From Neovahlkampfia damariscottae (lineage: Eukaryota; Heterolobosea; Selenaionea; Neovahlkampfiida; Neovahlkampfiidae), in contig JABLTG010000001.1 of the NCBI GenBank assembly GCA_016618085.1, positions 3,461-67,460 of the forward strand: a DNA stretch of 64,000 nt, read 5' to 3'. The notes beneath the pieces were generated by a model. That model was not told the origin of the DNA, did not search any database, and saw only the letters and a program-made list of their open reading frames with translations. Positions within the stretch are counted from its first letter, which is position 1. Every line of letters starts with the position of its first letter. Made by a program: the position numbers and the translations under genes. This document shows, one piece after another, positions 11,719-22,608 of this stretch.

Positions 11719-12308
11719 ATGGAATACCACTCACCTTCACCAAAAGAAAATGCACCTTTGTTGAATTCAAAAATTGAAGAAATAGAAATGGTTGATCATA
11801 GTCAACATCAACCAAAAAGAATTGTTCCACCTACCAACATAGTTCCTATTAATCCTGTAATGAAAAAATACATTAATTTTTTAAAAGATGACAGTTATTG
11901 TTCAACAACAAGGATTACCTGAAAAGGTTTTAATTAACAAACCTCAACCAAAATCAAAAAGTTATTCTGTTTCAAATCTTCCACCAGCAACAGATGAAGA
12001 AATTGATGAAACTGTGAAAGATGCTAAAAAAATAACATTTAGCTCTGAAAGAAGAGAATTTGTTCAAAAATTCTGCAAAAAACAATCAGTTACATGTGCT
12101 CAAGCAAGATTATTCACAGATTTATTCAGAGCAAGTTACGAAAAAGTTTGTACCATTTTACACTTTCTCACTATTATTTTTTTAACAGAAATTGCTAATT
12201 GTGGATGATTTGGAATTATCAGATCCAAGAGAAAACATCAAGATTCTGTTGGATACATTTGACTTTGAAGAAGACAAAAAAACTACGCATGTAAAACTAT
12301 TGAAATAA
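11719..12308 (+). CDS. DUF4476-domain protein
   Basis: Exons 11719-11856, 11888-12145 and 12189-12308 encode 171 residues. The N-terminal 80 residues are proline- and glutamine-rich and look disordered. Residues about 95-170 match the DUF4476 pattern: a helix with FVQKFCKKQ, then TCAQARLFTDLF, then LLIVDDLELSDPREN and a closing DTFDFEEDK. In other organisms this domain is often attached to cytoskeletal or lipid-binding proteins, but its role is not known. The second exon starts at an ATG that could serve as an alternative start. It sits directly after an RGS/START relic. Confidence 0.7.
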
Positions 12309-12668
12309 ACCTTGTTGAGATGAGCATGAATTGGTATTTTAGTTTATTCAAAATCAAAGTTGACTATCAACCGACAAAAAGACCACAATTTATTTTGAAA
12401 AATGTCCAAAAATTGAGAAGGATTTATATAGAGCTATGGTGTGAATATATTCACATAAACATCCAGCAGCAATTATTATTAGAGATGTAAACATGCATGT
12501 TCAAGTCGAATGTCTTGGCTTCGTCTTCAAAATGTACTGTGATATTCTTGAAAGAAAGCTTCAATCAAGAATCTCTTGAATTCATCAAGAGTTGTTTTAA
12601 GTTTTCAAGAAATAATAACAAAAAAAAAAAATTCTCCGTTTCTGTTGACCTATTAGAAAAAACAACGC
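12309..12668. other. Intergenic stretch, nothing identified
   Basis: About 360 bp between two plus-strand genes. There is no gene, repeat or RNA structure I can support; a run of short open frames here is not family-like. Confidence 0.5.
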
Positions 12669-13424
12669 ATGAATCCAGAGGACAACATTCAATTCAAAAA
12701 TGTTGGAAACTTAGGAGATATTCTAAAACATGCTCCTTTGATAGAGTTTCTCCGTTTATTGAAAAAAGATGAACCTGTGATCTACATTGATTTGTGAACA
12801 AAAAAAAAAAAATTAAACTCTAAAAGTCACACGTTTTTGATAGAGGCACCTTTTCCGAATAAAAAGTCTTGGGAAGAAACTGTCACAAAACTTGGAGATT
12901 CATACAAAAACTATAAAAAATTCCAAAGTGAAAATTCAAAATACCTTTGTTCATCAGGAACTTCCATTAAAATTTTGAGCTCGGAAAAGAATTTATTTAT
13001 ATTTTCAGAACAAGATGAAAAAACAAGAGAAAATTTAAAATCCCAAATTTCAATCAAAAATTATTTTTTAATGAACAATTCCAGAAATTTAACAAAATTA
13101 GTGAAAGAAAATGAAAAAATAAAAGAAATTGAATTCAATGGAATGATTGGTTTAATTGATCCTTTCAAAATAACAACAGAAGAATGGAATGCTATTATTG
13201 ATGGTTTGAATGTTAATTTTTCAACAATTGAAAGAGGCATTATCTTGTGTTTTAACTACACAAAAGAAGAAAAAATGGATTGGAAACAATTGAAAGCACC
13301 AAATAATTATGAATTGAGAGGTTTTGTAAATCAATTTCCTTATACTCTATCTTGTTATTCAACATCAAAAGTGAAAGAAGAAATTTCGGAAATTTTGAAA
13401 TTATTCCACTGGGAAATCATCTAA
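12669..13424 (+). CDS. RlmJ-like adenine-N6 RNA methyltransferase (DUF519 family)
   Basis: Exons 12669-12793 and 12827-13424 give 240 residues; the 33-nt intron has a GTGAAC donor. The N terminus NVGNLGDILKHAPLIEFL and YIDFHTFLIEAP match the RlmJ pattern N-x-GD-x-x-KH ... Y-x-D-T-H. The later LIDPFKITTEEW stands where RlmJ has its catalytic D-P-P-Y-E, so the canonical DPPY tetrad is altered to DPFK, which may change or weaken catalysis. Bacterial RlmJ methylates A2030 of 23S rRNA before ribosome assembly; an organellar or transferred role is possible. The family is mainly bacterial, so ancient gene transfer is likely, and the spliced intron shows the gene is settled in the nucleus. Confidence 0.7.
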
Positions 13425-13578
13425 ATGAAATAATAAATAAATTGGATCAAATTGTTTAAATTCCAAAGACCAATGGTTTCCGACTTTAGATCCAAATTCA
13501 TGATTATTCATATGTAGTCATCATTCTTGATGTGAGAAAATGATCAACATTTCAATTTTGTCTTTCAACCTTTTTTAT

Positions 13579-13583
13579 CCAAT
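13579..13583 (+). promoter_or_regulatory. CCAAT box choosing the start of the second large membrane protein
   Basis: CCAATCA lies 13 nt before the ATG at 13597 and downstream of an earlier in-frame ATG at 13540, favouring the later start. Confidence 0.5.
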
Positions 13584-13596
13584 CATTTTGCATCTC

Positions 13597-16500
13597 ATGT
13601 CAGACGAAAAACAAAAACAAAGGAAAACGAATTTTGTTGAGTTGCCAATATTCATTGAGAAAGAAGATGTATCAAAAAGTCTTGTAAATACTTCAATGGA
13701 AATCGGAAAAAATTTGTCCACCAGAGGAAAAATTGAAAAAAAACATAAAAAAAAAAAATCAAATGTTTTTTCTTATTTAACAAAAGCTTTTGACTCCAAA
13801 CTTGGAGATAATAATGAAGAAGAATTTAATCATACTTCTGAGCATGAAGAGCATTTAGTTTCATTTCAACATCGTGATGAAGAAGAAGATGATAATTCAC
13901 AAGAAGATTTACTCAAGAAACCAACTTTTGCTCGATTTACTAAAAAAAAAGAAAATAAAAAAGAAAAACCAATATCTTCAATTGATTTACCAACAGATGA
14001 AAGAAATATTTTTGAAGTCAAATTTTCAAATGTTTTACTTTACAACGCTTTTATTTTAATTATCATGTTATTGGTCAGAATTGGGTAACGAAAGAAAATA
14101 TCTAAATCATATCAACTTGACAATAGTCCTAATTTTGCAAGACCTGAAGAATTACAGCCATTAATGCCAGCAATGATAAACAGAACAGGAATTGAAGAAA
14201 ACACATTAAATGCTGCATTTTCATTGACTTATTATATTTCATCTTCAGTTTCTTATTTATTAAGTACAATTATTACTTTTTCATTGGTTCTTATTGGAAT
14301 CAATAATTTTAGAAAATTGAATTATTTTCTCAACAAAATAGGAATCATTTCACTGAGATATTCAAATTTATTTGCTTCATCTATTTTAATTTTTATTGGA
14401 CAATTGTTGACAATGATTGGAGTTTTATATATCTCAGCACCAAATAATTACTATTTCATTTTAATTGGAAGAACCATCTTCAGTTTTGGAGATGGTTTTC
14501 AAGAAAGTAAGAAAATGATTTGTTGAATTCATTTTAAAGTTACCACTCTGGGATATGTCGCGGATGAATTCAAAAACAAGAATTTTGCAAATGCTGTGAG
14601 TCTGTTTATCGCAATTTGGTCCTTGGGTAATGTTTGGGCTCCAACTTATCATCAAAACATATCACTTGAAATTATTATGTGGTTTATAACTGTACTGTGT
14701 TTTACTGGAATTATATTCATCATTATACTTGGATCAGTCAACGTATGAAGTTTTTTAGAATTTTTTATTTTTTTCAAGGTTGGCTTTCATACTCATTTAA
14801 GGTATTCACCCAATGATCATATTCATAAAGTATCAGACACTAAATTATCAATTAAGAATGCAGTGATACTCTTGGTTGCTGGTATACTCTTTTTATATGT
14901 ACGTTTTATTTTTTATTTGGGTGGTTGGGTTTTTCCGTTTTCCAAATATGGAAAGAGATATATTTTGGCGAACTTTACAAATGTTACATCAACTCAATTA
15001 GTAGCATTTATTCAATTGGTATATTTTTGCAGAGCTATTGCTTCACCAATGCTTTCAGCTCTAATACAAAGTGAGTATCCTGGTCACCAATCAGATTTCA
15101 AAATTTACGAGTCTACTAAACCTGTTAGTAAAACCAAATATTGCTGTGGATTGTTAAAAACAAACTATAGTCTTGAAGATGATGAAGTGGATAATTATTG
15201 CAATAGATTACATCTTTGGACAATATTTGAACATAAATTTCATTTTTTGACTGTATTTGGAGGAATGTCTGTTTGTGGTGTTTGTAGTATCTTGTTTCAT
15301 TATTCAGGTACAGTTTATACAACTCCATATTTTCCTATACTCGGAATTATTGTAGGAATTTCATTGGCAAGTGTATCAAATGGAATTTTTTCATTTCCTT
15401 TCATTTGGATTTCAAAATTTTGGAATAAGGACATGATATCAGAAAAATATCAATCATTTATGGGACTTGGATTATTAGTTTTCAATATTGCTGAAGTATT
15501 GATTGATCATGTTTTAACAGATGAAGCAATGTTCATTCAATGGTGGATTTGTTGTATTTCATTCTTTGTTACATTGTTAATTTATTTTTTCTGCGCTTTT
15601 ATTATAATTTTCTTTCACCGATTCAAATTTATTAATCGAGGTGAATGTAAAATGATATCTTTCAAAAAGAGATTGAATTATTTGTTAAAGTCATGCAAAG
15701 GATTGTTTTTGATTGTTATTGATATTCTAATTCTGATAGCAGTATCAGCAACAATGATCATTGCTTCTGGTGTTTTGAATCTCATTTTAGCTGCAACGTT
15801 GAAAACACAAAATTCACTTGTTGAAGTTGTATATCTTCCTACTTTATTCGTTTTTATGGTTATCTCTGTTTATCTTGTTTATCCAGATGCAATAAGTAGA
15901 TTTGGAGGAGTCTTATTTTTGAAAAATTGTAGAAGAGCAACAGGATCATTAAAAAGACCTCTTGTTGCAGAAGTGATGTCAAGAAATCCAAATATGACTT
16001 TAGCTGTATTAGCAATGAAAACTAAACACAAAAATGCTTGGGAAACTTGCAACACAAGATATATTGAAAAGAAAATTCTGGTAAAAGTAATGGCAGATGA
16101 TTACATTGCATCAGATTCAATTAACTATCCAAGAATTGATTTCAAAATTTTAGAAGAAAATGATTTCAATTCAGCAATTGAAGAAACACCTTCAGATGAT
16201 TATTTGATTTATTGTGATAATGGTATTGTTCAATTTAGAGATGTCAAAACATTTTATGAAGAAAGATCTGCATCAGATGTAAGAATGTATAGCAGAGAGA
16301 AAATGTTATTATTTTTTTCTGCATACACAATTTATTTCTTGATTCCAATTGTTAGAAATGTCATTTTTGGAAGAGAGCCAATTAATACTTCAGATATTGG
16401 TGGAGCAATTATTAATTTTATGAATTTCTTTTTTGGATTTTTTCTTTTAATGCCACAAATTGCTCTTTGGATTAAAATACACACTTCTTTGGAAAATTTA

Positions 16501-17229
16501 AAAGATAAGTCTTGGAAAGTTTTCAAAAGAACAAATGAAGTATTTTCAACAAAGAATTTAGGAAATTTAAAAATGGAAGATGTTACTCAATGGAATGCAG
16601 AGTTTTCTCATTTGCAAAATTTATCGAATGCAAAATCAAATTTTTCAAGAAATGCCATACTTTTTTGTTTATTGATATCAAAAGCACTGACCTCAATTAT
16701 TTCAATTCTTGCTTTATTTTCCACTTTAGAAGTAAAACAAGCATTATTTTTTGCACTTTTTGTTGAGATTGCTGTTCTTCTTTTCATATTTTTACCTGCA
16801 AGTACAGTCACTTTTCGAATGGAAGAATCTCATAAATGGATAAAAAAAGCAGCAAGAGGAATTGAATTAAAATTATCACATAAACAAAAACTATTAGATT
16901 CTGTAGCTAAAGAAGAAGATCATTCCAATTTGAAAAAAGAAATGGATGAATTAGGAACAGAATTAGAATCTATTGGAAAAAATGAATCAAAACTATTTTT
17001 AGCTCAAGAACATTTATCAGAAGATTTATACTTGAGTCGAGTTGCAACAAGACTTCATGGCTTATATAAATTATGGCAATCAAGAAAACCACTTGGATAT
17101 CGAATTGATTTTAGTGCAGAAAATGAATTCAATTTCAGAATGTTCATAACCAAAGATTCATTGATGAATTATTTTACATCTTTGCTATTTACTTTAGTTC
17201 CTGCATTTGTCATTAGATTTATATCATAA
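13597..17229 (+). CDS. Large polytopic membrane protein, paralogue of the 5238-8590 gene
   Basis: Exons 13597-14084, 14127-14506, 14540-14742 and 14779-17229 join in frame to 1173 residues. A 160-residue acidic and basic cytosolic N terminus precedes the first helix and RIGPNF; then come MFS-like helices with the loop LIGRTIFSFGDGFQ and VADEFKNKNFANAVSL, a reminder of the conserved R-x-x-G-x-G and helix-5 motifs of major facilitators. A long cytosolic loop and a second set of helices follow, ending AFVIRFIS. The intron after DGFQ has the same position and phase as in the minus-strand paralogue. The substrate is unknown. Its last 6 bases overlap the end of the convergent gene at 17224. Confidence 0.85.
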
Positions 17230-17577
17230 TAAAGTTTTATTTTGTACATGTTTTCCCATCAATCTTTTTACAATTTCTGGATGATCCAAATCCTCTTCTT
17301 CTTCAGAAGAGTCAACTGAACCTGTCACACTTGCGCTAGAAAGTGAATCTGGGCTTGATATTCTTGAAAATCTATTATTTGGATAACTTTTACGAATGCT
17401 TATTGCATGTGACGGTTTTCTAATCAGAGCTTTTTGTTCATTTATGGAGATATTTTTATTTTCCGTTTTGTCAAGGAGCTTTTCAGATTTTTGTTTCTTA
17501 AAACTTGTAACTTGAATTTTTTCGTCAGGTTCTTCTATTTCTTCAGCCTGTAGTTGTACACAACACAGTATGCCCAT
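17224..17577 (-). CDS. Small acidic protein with putative N-terminal double lipidation
   Basis: 117 residues starting MGILCCVQ. Glycine 2 followed by Cys5-Cys6 is the classic layout for N-myristoylation plus palmitoylation, which would pin the protein to membranes. The rest is charged and serine-rich with an acidic tract SSEEEEDLDHPE near the end and no recognisable fold. A CCAAT box lies 52 nt upstream, and the 3' end overlaps the membrane-protein gene by 6 bp. Function unknown; lipidation is inferred from the motif only. Confidence 0.65.
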   Translation of the reverse strand: MGILCCVQLQAEEIEEPDEKIQVTSFKKQKSEKLLDKTENKNISINEQKALIRKPSHAISIRKSYPNNRFSRISSPDSLSSASVTGSVDSSEEEEDLDHPEIVKRLMGKHVQNKTLL

Positions 17578-17755
17578 TCCTCGTTTTTGTTTTACAACGT
17601 TTAATGTTTTGGAAGAATGTCGTCAAATGATTGGTGGAATCCAACCTCTATTGTTAGTTGCATTTTCAATTTTTTACTTGAAGTTCAAGTATTTAAGGGA
17701 ATTTTTAGAATAAAATGAATAAAAATTTCCGTTCAAAAAAAAAAACTCCCAGTCA

Positions 17756-17760
17756 CCAAT
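17756..17760 (+). promoter_or_regulatory. CCAAT box of D2HGDH
   Basis: CCAATCAC, 20 nt before the ATG at 17781. Confidence 0.5.
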
Positions 17761-17780
17761 CACAACGTTTTGGAAGGTTC

Positions 17781-19391
17781 ATGAAAATGTTCTCAAAAAA
17801 GTTTCTTCGTACAAATAAATCCTTGTTACGATTTATAACAAAGAAAAACTTTCAAAATGTAAATTAATTTAAAAAATTGACTCATAGATTGCTCCTAAAG
17901 ACATAAATTATTTTTCATCTTTTCTTGACGAGAATTCTCAAATTTTAACCGAAGATTTAAAACAATACAATACTGACTGGTTACATCAGTATGAAGGAAA
18001 AAGTAAATTGGTTCTCAGACCGAAAACCACTGAAGAAGTTTCAAAAATTATGAAACATTGTTATGAAAACAAGTACGATTTAACAAAAAACTAAAAAATA
18101 TCAAGTATAGCTGTTGTACCCCAAGGAGGTAATACAGGTTTAGTAGGTGGTAGTGTACCTGTTTTTGATGAAATTATTTTAAGCACTTCACTGATGAATA
18201 AAGTTCAGTAAAAAAAATAAATTTAACAAAATTCTTTATTAGAGAATTTGATGAAAAGAACGGAACTTTATCATGTCAATCTGGATGTATTTTGGAGAAT
18301 TTAAGTCTTTTCCTTCAAGATAAAGGATATATTATGCCAATTGATTTAGGTGCAAAAGGAAGTTGTCAAATTGGAGGTAATCTGGCAACAGCAGCAGGAG
18401 GCTTAAGATTTTTGAGATACAAATCACTTCATTCCAATATTTTAGGTTTAAAAGTTGTTTTATCTGATGGTAGAATTCTTGATAATACAAAAAAAGTGCG
18501 CAAGGATAATACTGGTTATCACTTGGACCATTTGTTCATAGGTTCAGAAGGTACTTTGGGAATAATTACAGAATTAGTTATGCAAGTTCCAAATAAACCA
18601 AAAGCTGTGAATGTTGCACTTTTAGGGATTGAAAGTTTTGAAAAATGTGTCGAAATTTTTAAATTCACAAAAGAAAAAATAACCTCAATTCTCTCTGCTT
18701 TTGAATTTTTTGATGAAGCTTGTTTGTCTTCAGTTTTAAAAAATATGAAAGCTTCTTATCCATTGGAAAAGAAATATCCATTTTATGTTTTGATTGAAAC
18801 ACATGGATTTAGTGAACAAAATGATGAAGAGGTAACCATCTTTTTTATTGGTTAAATGTATTCAAGCTATTGTTGGAATATTTTGATGAAATTTTAGGAT
18901 CAGAAATTGCAAAAGATGGAGTTTTGGCTCAAGATGAAACACAATTTCAAAATATTTGGAAATTAAGAGAATTCATTACCGAATCATTAACAAAAGATGG
19001 TGCTGTCTATAAATATGATATTAGCATCCCACAAAGTGAAATGTACAATGTGGTTGAAGACTTTAGACAAAAACTTATTGATACTCCTTTAAAAGTATAT
19101 GGATTTGGTCACATGGGTGATGATAATCTTCATTTAAATTTTGTTGACGAAAGTAATTTCAAAAAAAATACAGAAACATTGAATTTAATTGAACCTTATG
19201 TTTATGAATGGACAAAGAAAAATAATGGTTCAATATCTGCAGAGCATGGTTTAGGTGTTTTGAAAAATAATTTCTTGTCATATTCAAAAGATGAAAATAC
19301 CATTGGAATGATGAAAAAAATGAAAGAAATATTTGATCCAAAAGGTATTTTAAATCCATATAAAGTTTTACCTGATTTGAAAAATGAATAA
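17781..19391 (+). CDS. D2HGDH: D-2-hydroxyglutarate dehydrogenase, mitochondrial
   Basis: Five exons (17781-17858, 17888-18072, 18106-18207, 18243-18831, 18867-19391) make 492 residues. It oxidises D-2-hydroxyglutarate to 2-oxoglutarate with FAD. The first exon encodes a basic, serine-containing presequence ([18 protein letters not shown]) typical of mitochondrial import. The FAD-binding segment [12 protein letters not shown], the [18 protein letters not shown] stretch, the metal-binding [12 protein letters not shown] and SISAEHGLG are intact. [12 protein letters not shown] and [10 protein letters not shown] favour D2HGDH over D-lactate dehydrogenase. No frame breaks. Confidence 0.93.
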
Positions 19392-19431
19392 AATTTCTTT
19401 AAATTCCAGAATTATTCGTTCTTTTTTTTGA

Positions 19432-19436
19432 CCAAT
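19432..19436 (+). promoter_or_regulatory. CCAAT box 4 nt before the Acl4-like ATG
   Basis: CCAATAAGAATG: the pentamer almost touches the start codon, so transcription must begin very close to or downstream of the usual distance, or the box has a role around the initiation site. Confidence 0.5.
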
Positions 19437-19440
19437 AAGA

Positions 19441-20533
19441 ATGGGCAAGAAGAACATAAAAAACCAGACACAAAGTTTTGAAGATATTAAAGAAAAAGCT
19501 TTACAATACTTAGATTCTTATGAATATCAAGCTGCTATAACATACTTCAATTTTTGTCTTCAAAAAAAACCTGATTCAACAGAAATTATTGAACTTTTAG
19601 GTAAGACAAAATTTTGAATTAAAAAAATTAAGGAACAACATATATGTCTATAAATGATCCTGATAGTGCTCGAAATTGTTTTAAAAAAGCAGTCAAAATC
19701 TCGCCAAGTTTTTTTTTTTTTTTTTTAACATAAAGAAATTGGATACTCAAAATATATGTATTTAGGACAATTATCTGAAGGAAAGAAAGCATTGGATTAT
19801 TATAATAAAGGTATATCCATTTTACAAGCAATGAAAACTCAACAAGTAAACAACAATAAAAAGAAATTAATAAACTCCAAAGGATTGTGTTCTTTCATCA
19901 ACTGAAATACAAACTTACTTAATTGATGCATATTGTTCAGTTGCTGAACTTTTTATGACTGATTTGTGTTTTGAAAAAAATGCAGAAAATGTATGTGAAG
20001 AATGTTTAATAAAATCACAAAAAGAAGATCCAGAAGAAAACAATTTGAATTATTTACAAACAGCTGCAAATTTAAGATTAGTACAACAAAAAAAAGATGA
20101 AGCAAAAAAAATCATGTCAAAATTGTTTACACTATTACAAAAAGGTTCCATTGCATCTTATGAATTCAAAATTTCAGCAACAAAAATTTTGATTGAATTA
20201 GAAGAATATTCAGCTGCCATGGAACTTTTAGTTCTTTTGACTGAAGATTTTGATCAGATTGTTGATGTTTGGTATTTGATGGGTCTTTGCTTGAAACTTC
20301 AAAAAGAGTTTAAATCAGCAATTGATCATTTTAACAAAGGTTTGGAAATTGCTAAAGTTACAGATGAAGATCCTGAATTTGTAAAAGTTTTGAAAGATGA
20401 AATTAAAGAATGTTCAAAAGAAAAATTTGACAACGAAGATGAAGAAGAAGAGATTGATGATGATGATGAATATATTACTGATGATGATTTAGACATCATG
20501 GATGAAGAATTTATTGAAGAAATTATTGAATAA
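19441..20533 (+). CDS. TPR protein resembling ribosomal protein L4 chaperone Acl4
   Basis: Exons 19441-19600, 19633-19707, 19736-19845 and 19883-20533 give 331 residues. TPR-type helices run through the protein (YEYQAAITYFNFCLQKKPD, YMSINDPDSARNCFKKA, KALDYYNKGI) and the tail is strongly acidic (EEEEIDDDDEYITDDD), the plan of Acl4, which shields newly made Rpl4. The stretch KYMYLGQLSEGKKALDYY resembles that family. The second intron is only 28 nt and is mostly T; without it the frame is lost. Another TPR assembly factor is the alternative. Confidence 0.7.
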
Positions 20534-20587
20534 AAGAAATTCTATTTTTCATTCTAAAAATAAATTCGAACCTTCAAACATTTTTAT

Positions 20588-20592
20588 CCAAT
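20588..20592 (+). promoter_or_regulatory. CCAAT box of the TBC gene
   Basis: CCAATCAG, 18 nt before the ATG at 20611. Confidence 0.5.
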
Positions 20593-20610
20593 CAGATTCA
20601 CATCAAGTTG

Positions 20611-21686
20611 ATGAAAGTGAAGAACAAAACGATGACAATCTCACAAAGTTTACCTTTTGAAAGCGATAGTGGTTTTGAAATGATACTCTCAGAAGAATTA
20701 TTCTCACCTCAAATCTCAAATACTCCAAAAATAATAAAAGAAGAAATAAACAAAGAAAACTTTTTTGAACTCCTTGATAAAAATGGGACAATCATGAATG
20801 AGAAACTATTCAAACAAACAATTTTTACCTATGGATGCACAGAAGAAATAAAACCACAAATTTGGAAATTCTTATTAAAATTGTAACCAATGGAAAAGAA
20901 AGAATTAATATTTTTTTTTCTAGTTATTCTTATTCTTCAACATTTGAAGAACGTTTATTAGTGACCAATATAAAAATCAAAGATTATCAAAATTTAAAAT
21001 TTATTTGGAAAAAGTCACCCGATTTGATTGATGTTGAATACAAAAGAATTATTGACCAAGATATCAATAGATTAGATAGATTCTTAGATATCTATAAAGA
21101 GGATGAAAGTCATTTTTTAACCATGGCAAAAGATATTTTAATAACTTATTCAATTTATCATCCTGAAGTTGGTTATTGTCAAGGAATGAGTGATTTATTA
21201 TCACCAATACTTGAAACATTAAAAGATGAATCCATATCATTTTGGTGTTTTGTAAATTTAATGGAGAAAAAGAAACAAAATTTTAAAATTGGATCAAAAT
21301 CTATTGAAGATCAATTGACTCAATTATTATTTTTAATGCAATCTATTAATCCACAATTAGCTAAATACTTTAAAGATATAGAATCATTGTATTTATGTTA
21401 TCGTTGGATTTTAGTTTGTTTTAAAAGAGAATTTGAATATAAAGATGTAAAGAGAATTTGGGAAATTTTGTGGACCGATTATTTGTCATCTGATTATTTA
21501 GTATTCATGTTGTATAGTTTATTGTCTCAATTTCAAGATGAAATTATAGATGGTCATTTGGAGTCTTATGAAATTTTGAGTTTGTTCAATAGAAATTCAA
21601 TGAAATTTGATTTGAAGAAATTTTTAGATGATTCAATGACTGCTTATTATTTGTATGAAGATCAATTTGATATTATTGACTTTTGA
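20611..21686 (+). CDS. TBC-domain Rab GTPase-activating protein
   Basis: Exons 20611-20882 and 20924-21686 give 344 residues. The 41-nt intron splits the TBC N-terminal motif, restoring IWKFLLKFYSYSSTFEER. The dual catalytic fingers are present: arginine in IDQDINR and glutamine in GYCQGM. RWILVCFKREF and IWEILW complete the domain. TBC proteins switch off Rab GTPases in membrane traffic; the N-terminal 90 residues have no recognisable domain, so the Rab partner is unknown. Confidence 0.92.
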
Positions 21687-21888
21687 TTTTGTAAAATAAA
21701 TTTTTTTGTATCAATGAAAAAGACACCATCAAATCTGAACCTGCACTTTTGTATTCGATTTGAGTTTAAAAATCAAAACACACTTTGTTGCAATTGTTCC
21801 TTTTTTGATAGAATTTGATATTATTGACTTCTATCATCAATTTAACTTTCCATCAATTTAAATGGAACAATTGTTAAATTGATAGAAG
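21663..21888. repeat. Short direct and inverted repeats downstream of the TBC gene
   Basis: The last coding bases of the TBC gene, ATTTGATATTATTGACTT at 21665-21682, are repeated at 21813-21830. This second copy leads into an inverted repeat: CTTCTATC...AATTTAAC at 21828-21846 pairs with GTTAAATTGATAGAAG at 21873-21888, and CAATTGTTCC (21791-21800) pairs with GGAACAATTG (21864-21873). The 3' flank could fold as a hairpin. Confidence 0.7.
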
Positions 21889-21955
21889 CCATTCATTGAT
21901 TCGTTTAAAAAAAAAATCAACTTTATTTTTCTTCAAATTGTGTTTTCTATGATAT

Positions 21956-22424
21956 TTAAAATTTATGTTTTGTTGAGTAATCCTTTGGCGAAATTACTAA
22001 ACCTTTTCCTTTTCTGGCACCTCTAAATACTGTCTCAACAATATCAATAACTTCTTGTTTCTCTTTAATCAAAAAATTAATTTTATTATTATTTCCAGTT
22101 CCTAAATCCATGAGCATATGTCTATTCCTAAAAAAAAACATAATTGTACAAGGATCATATAATTCATACATTGTGTTAAAATCAGGAACTTTTGAAATAT
22201 CAACAAGAAAAATAATAGCCATATTCTTTAATTTTTCAGCAATTTTTGCCAATACTTCATCTTGTTGAATGCAAATTTTGTCCCAACTAATTTTTTAATT
22301 TAATTTTTTTTTTTTTTTATTCTTACTCATGACCAAATCTGATGATAACAAGTCTTTCTTTTTCTTGAACTATTGCTTGATCGACGGCCCATGCAGAATT
22401 CAAGTGCGGCAACAAATATGACAT
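21956..22424 (-). CDS. TXNL4A: Thioredoxin-like U5 snRNP protein Dim1/TXNL4A
   Basis: Exons 22424-22327 and 22286-21956 give exactly 142 residues, the length of human TXNL4A. MSYLLPHLNSAWAVDQAI, FGHDWDKICIQQDEVL and DPCTIMFFFRNRHM are family hallmarks. It is a core component of the U5 snRNP and tri-snRNP and is needed for pre-mRNA splicing, in keeping with the intron-rich genes around it. The redox cysteine pair of thioredoxin is absent, as in the family. Confidence 0.97.
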
Positions 22425-22575
22425 GATGTTGTTTTCTTCGTTTGTAGAATTGAATCGGTTGAATAAGGAAGAAAAATTATTGGATAAAAAAAGAACTTTC
22501 AGATAATCCAATATTTTATAAGAAATGCAAATTAATTTTCTCACAGAAGGAAAATGAACGTTTTGCAACAACCAT

Positions 22576-22580
22576 CCAAT
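22576..22580 (+). promoter_or_regulatory. CCAAT box of the glycosyltransferase-like gene
   Basis: CCAATGAAATC, 28 nt before the ATG at 22609. Confidence 0.45.
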
Positions 22581-22608
22581 GAAATCACTGTAAAATCAAC
22601 GTTTAAAC

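Noticed and set aside
13540-13596. Upstream ATG as start of the second large membrane protein
   Set aside because: A CCAAT box lies between this ATG and 13597, and the added residues are an odd hydrophobic stretch before a charged N terminus.
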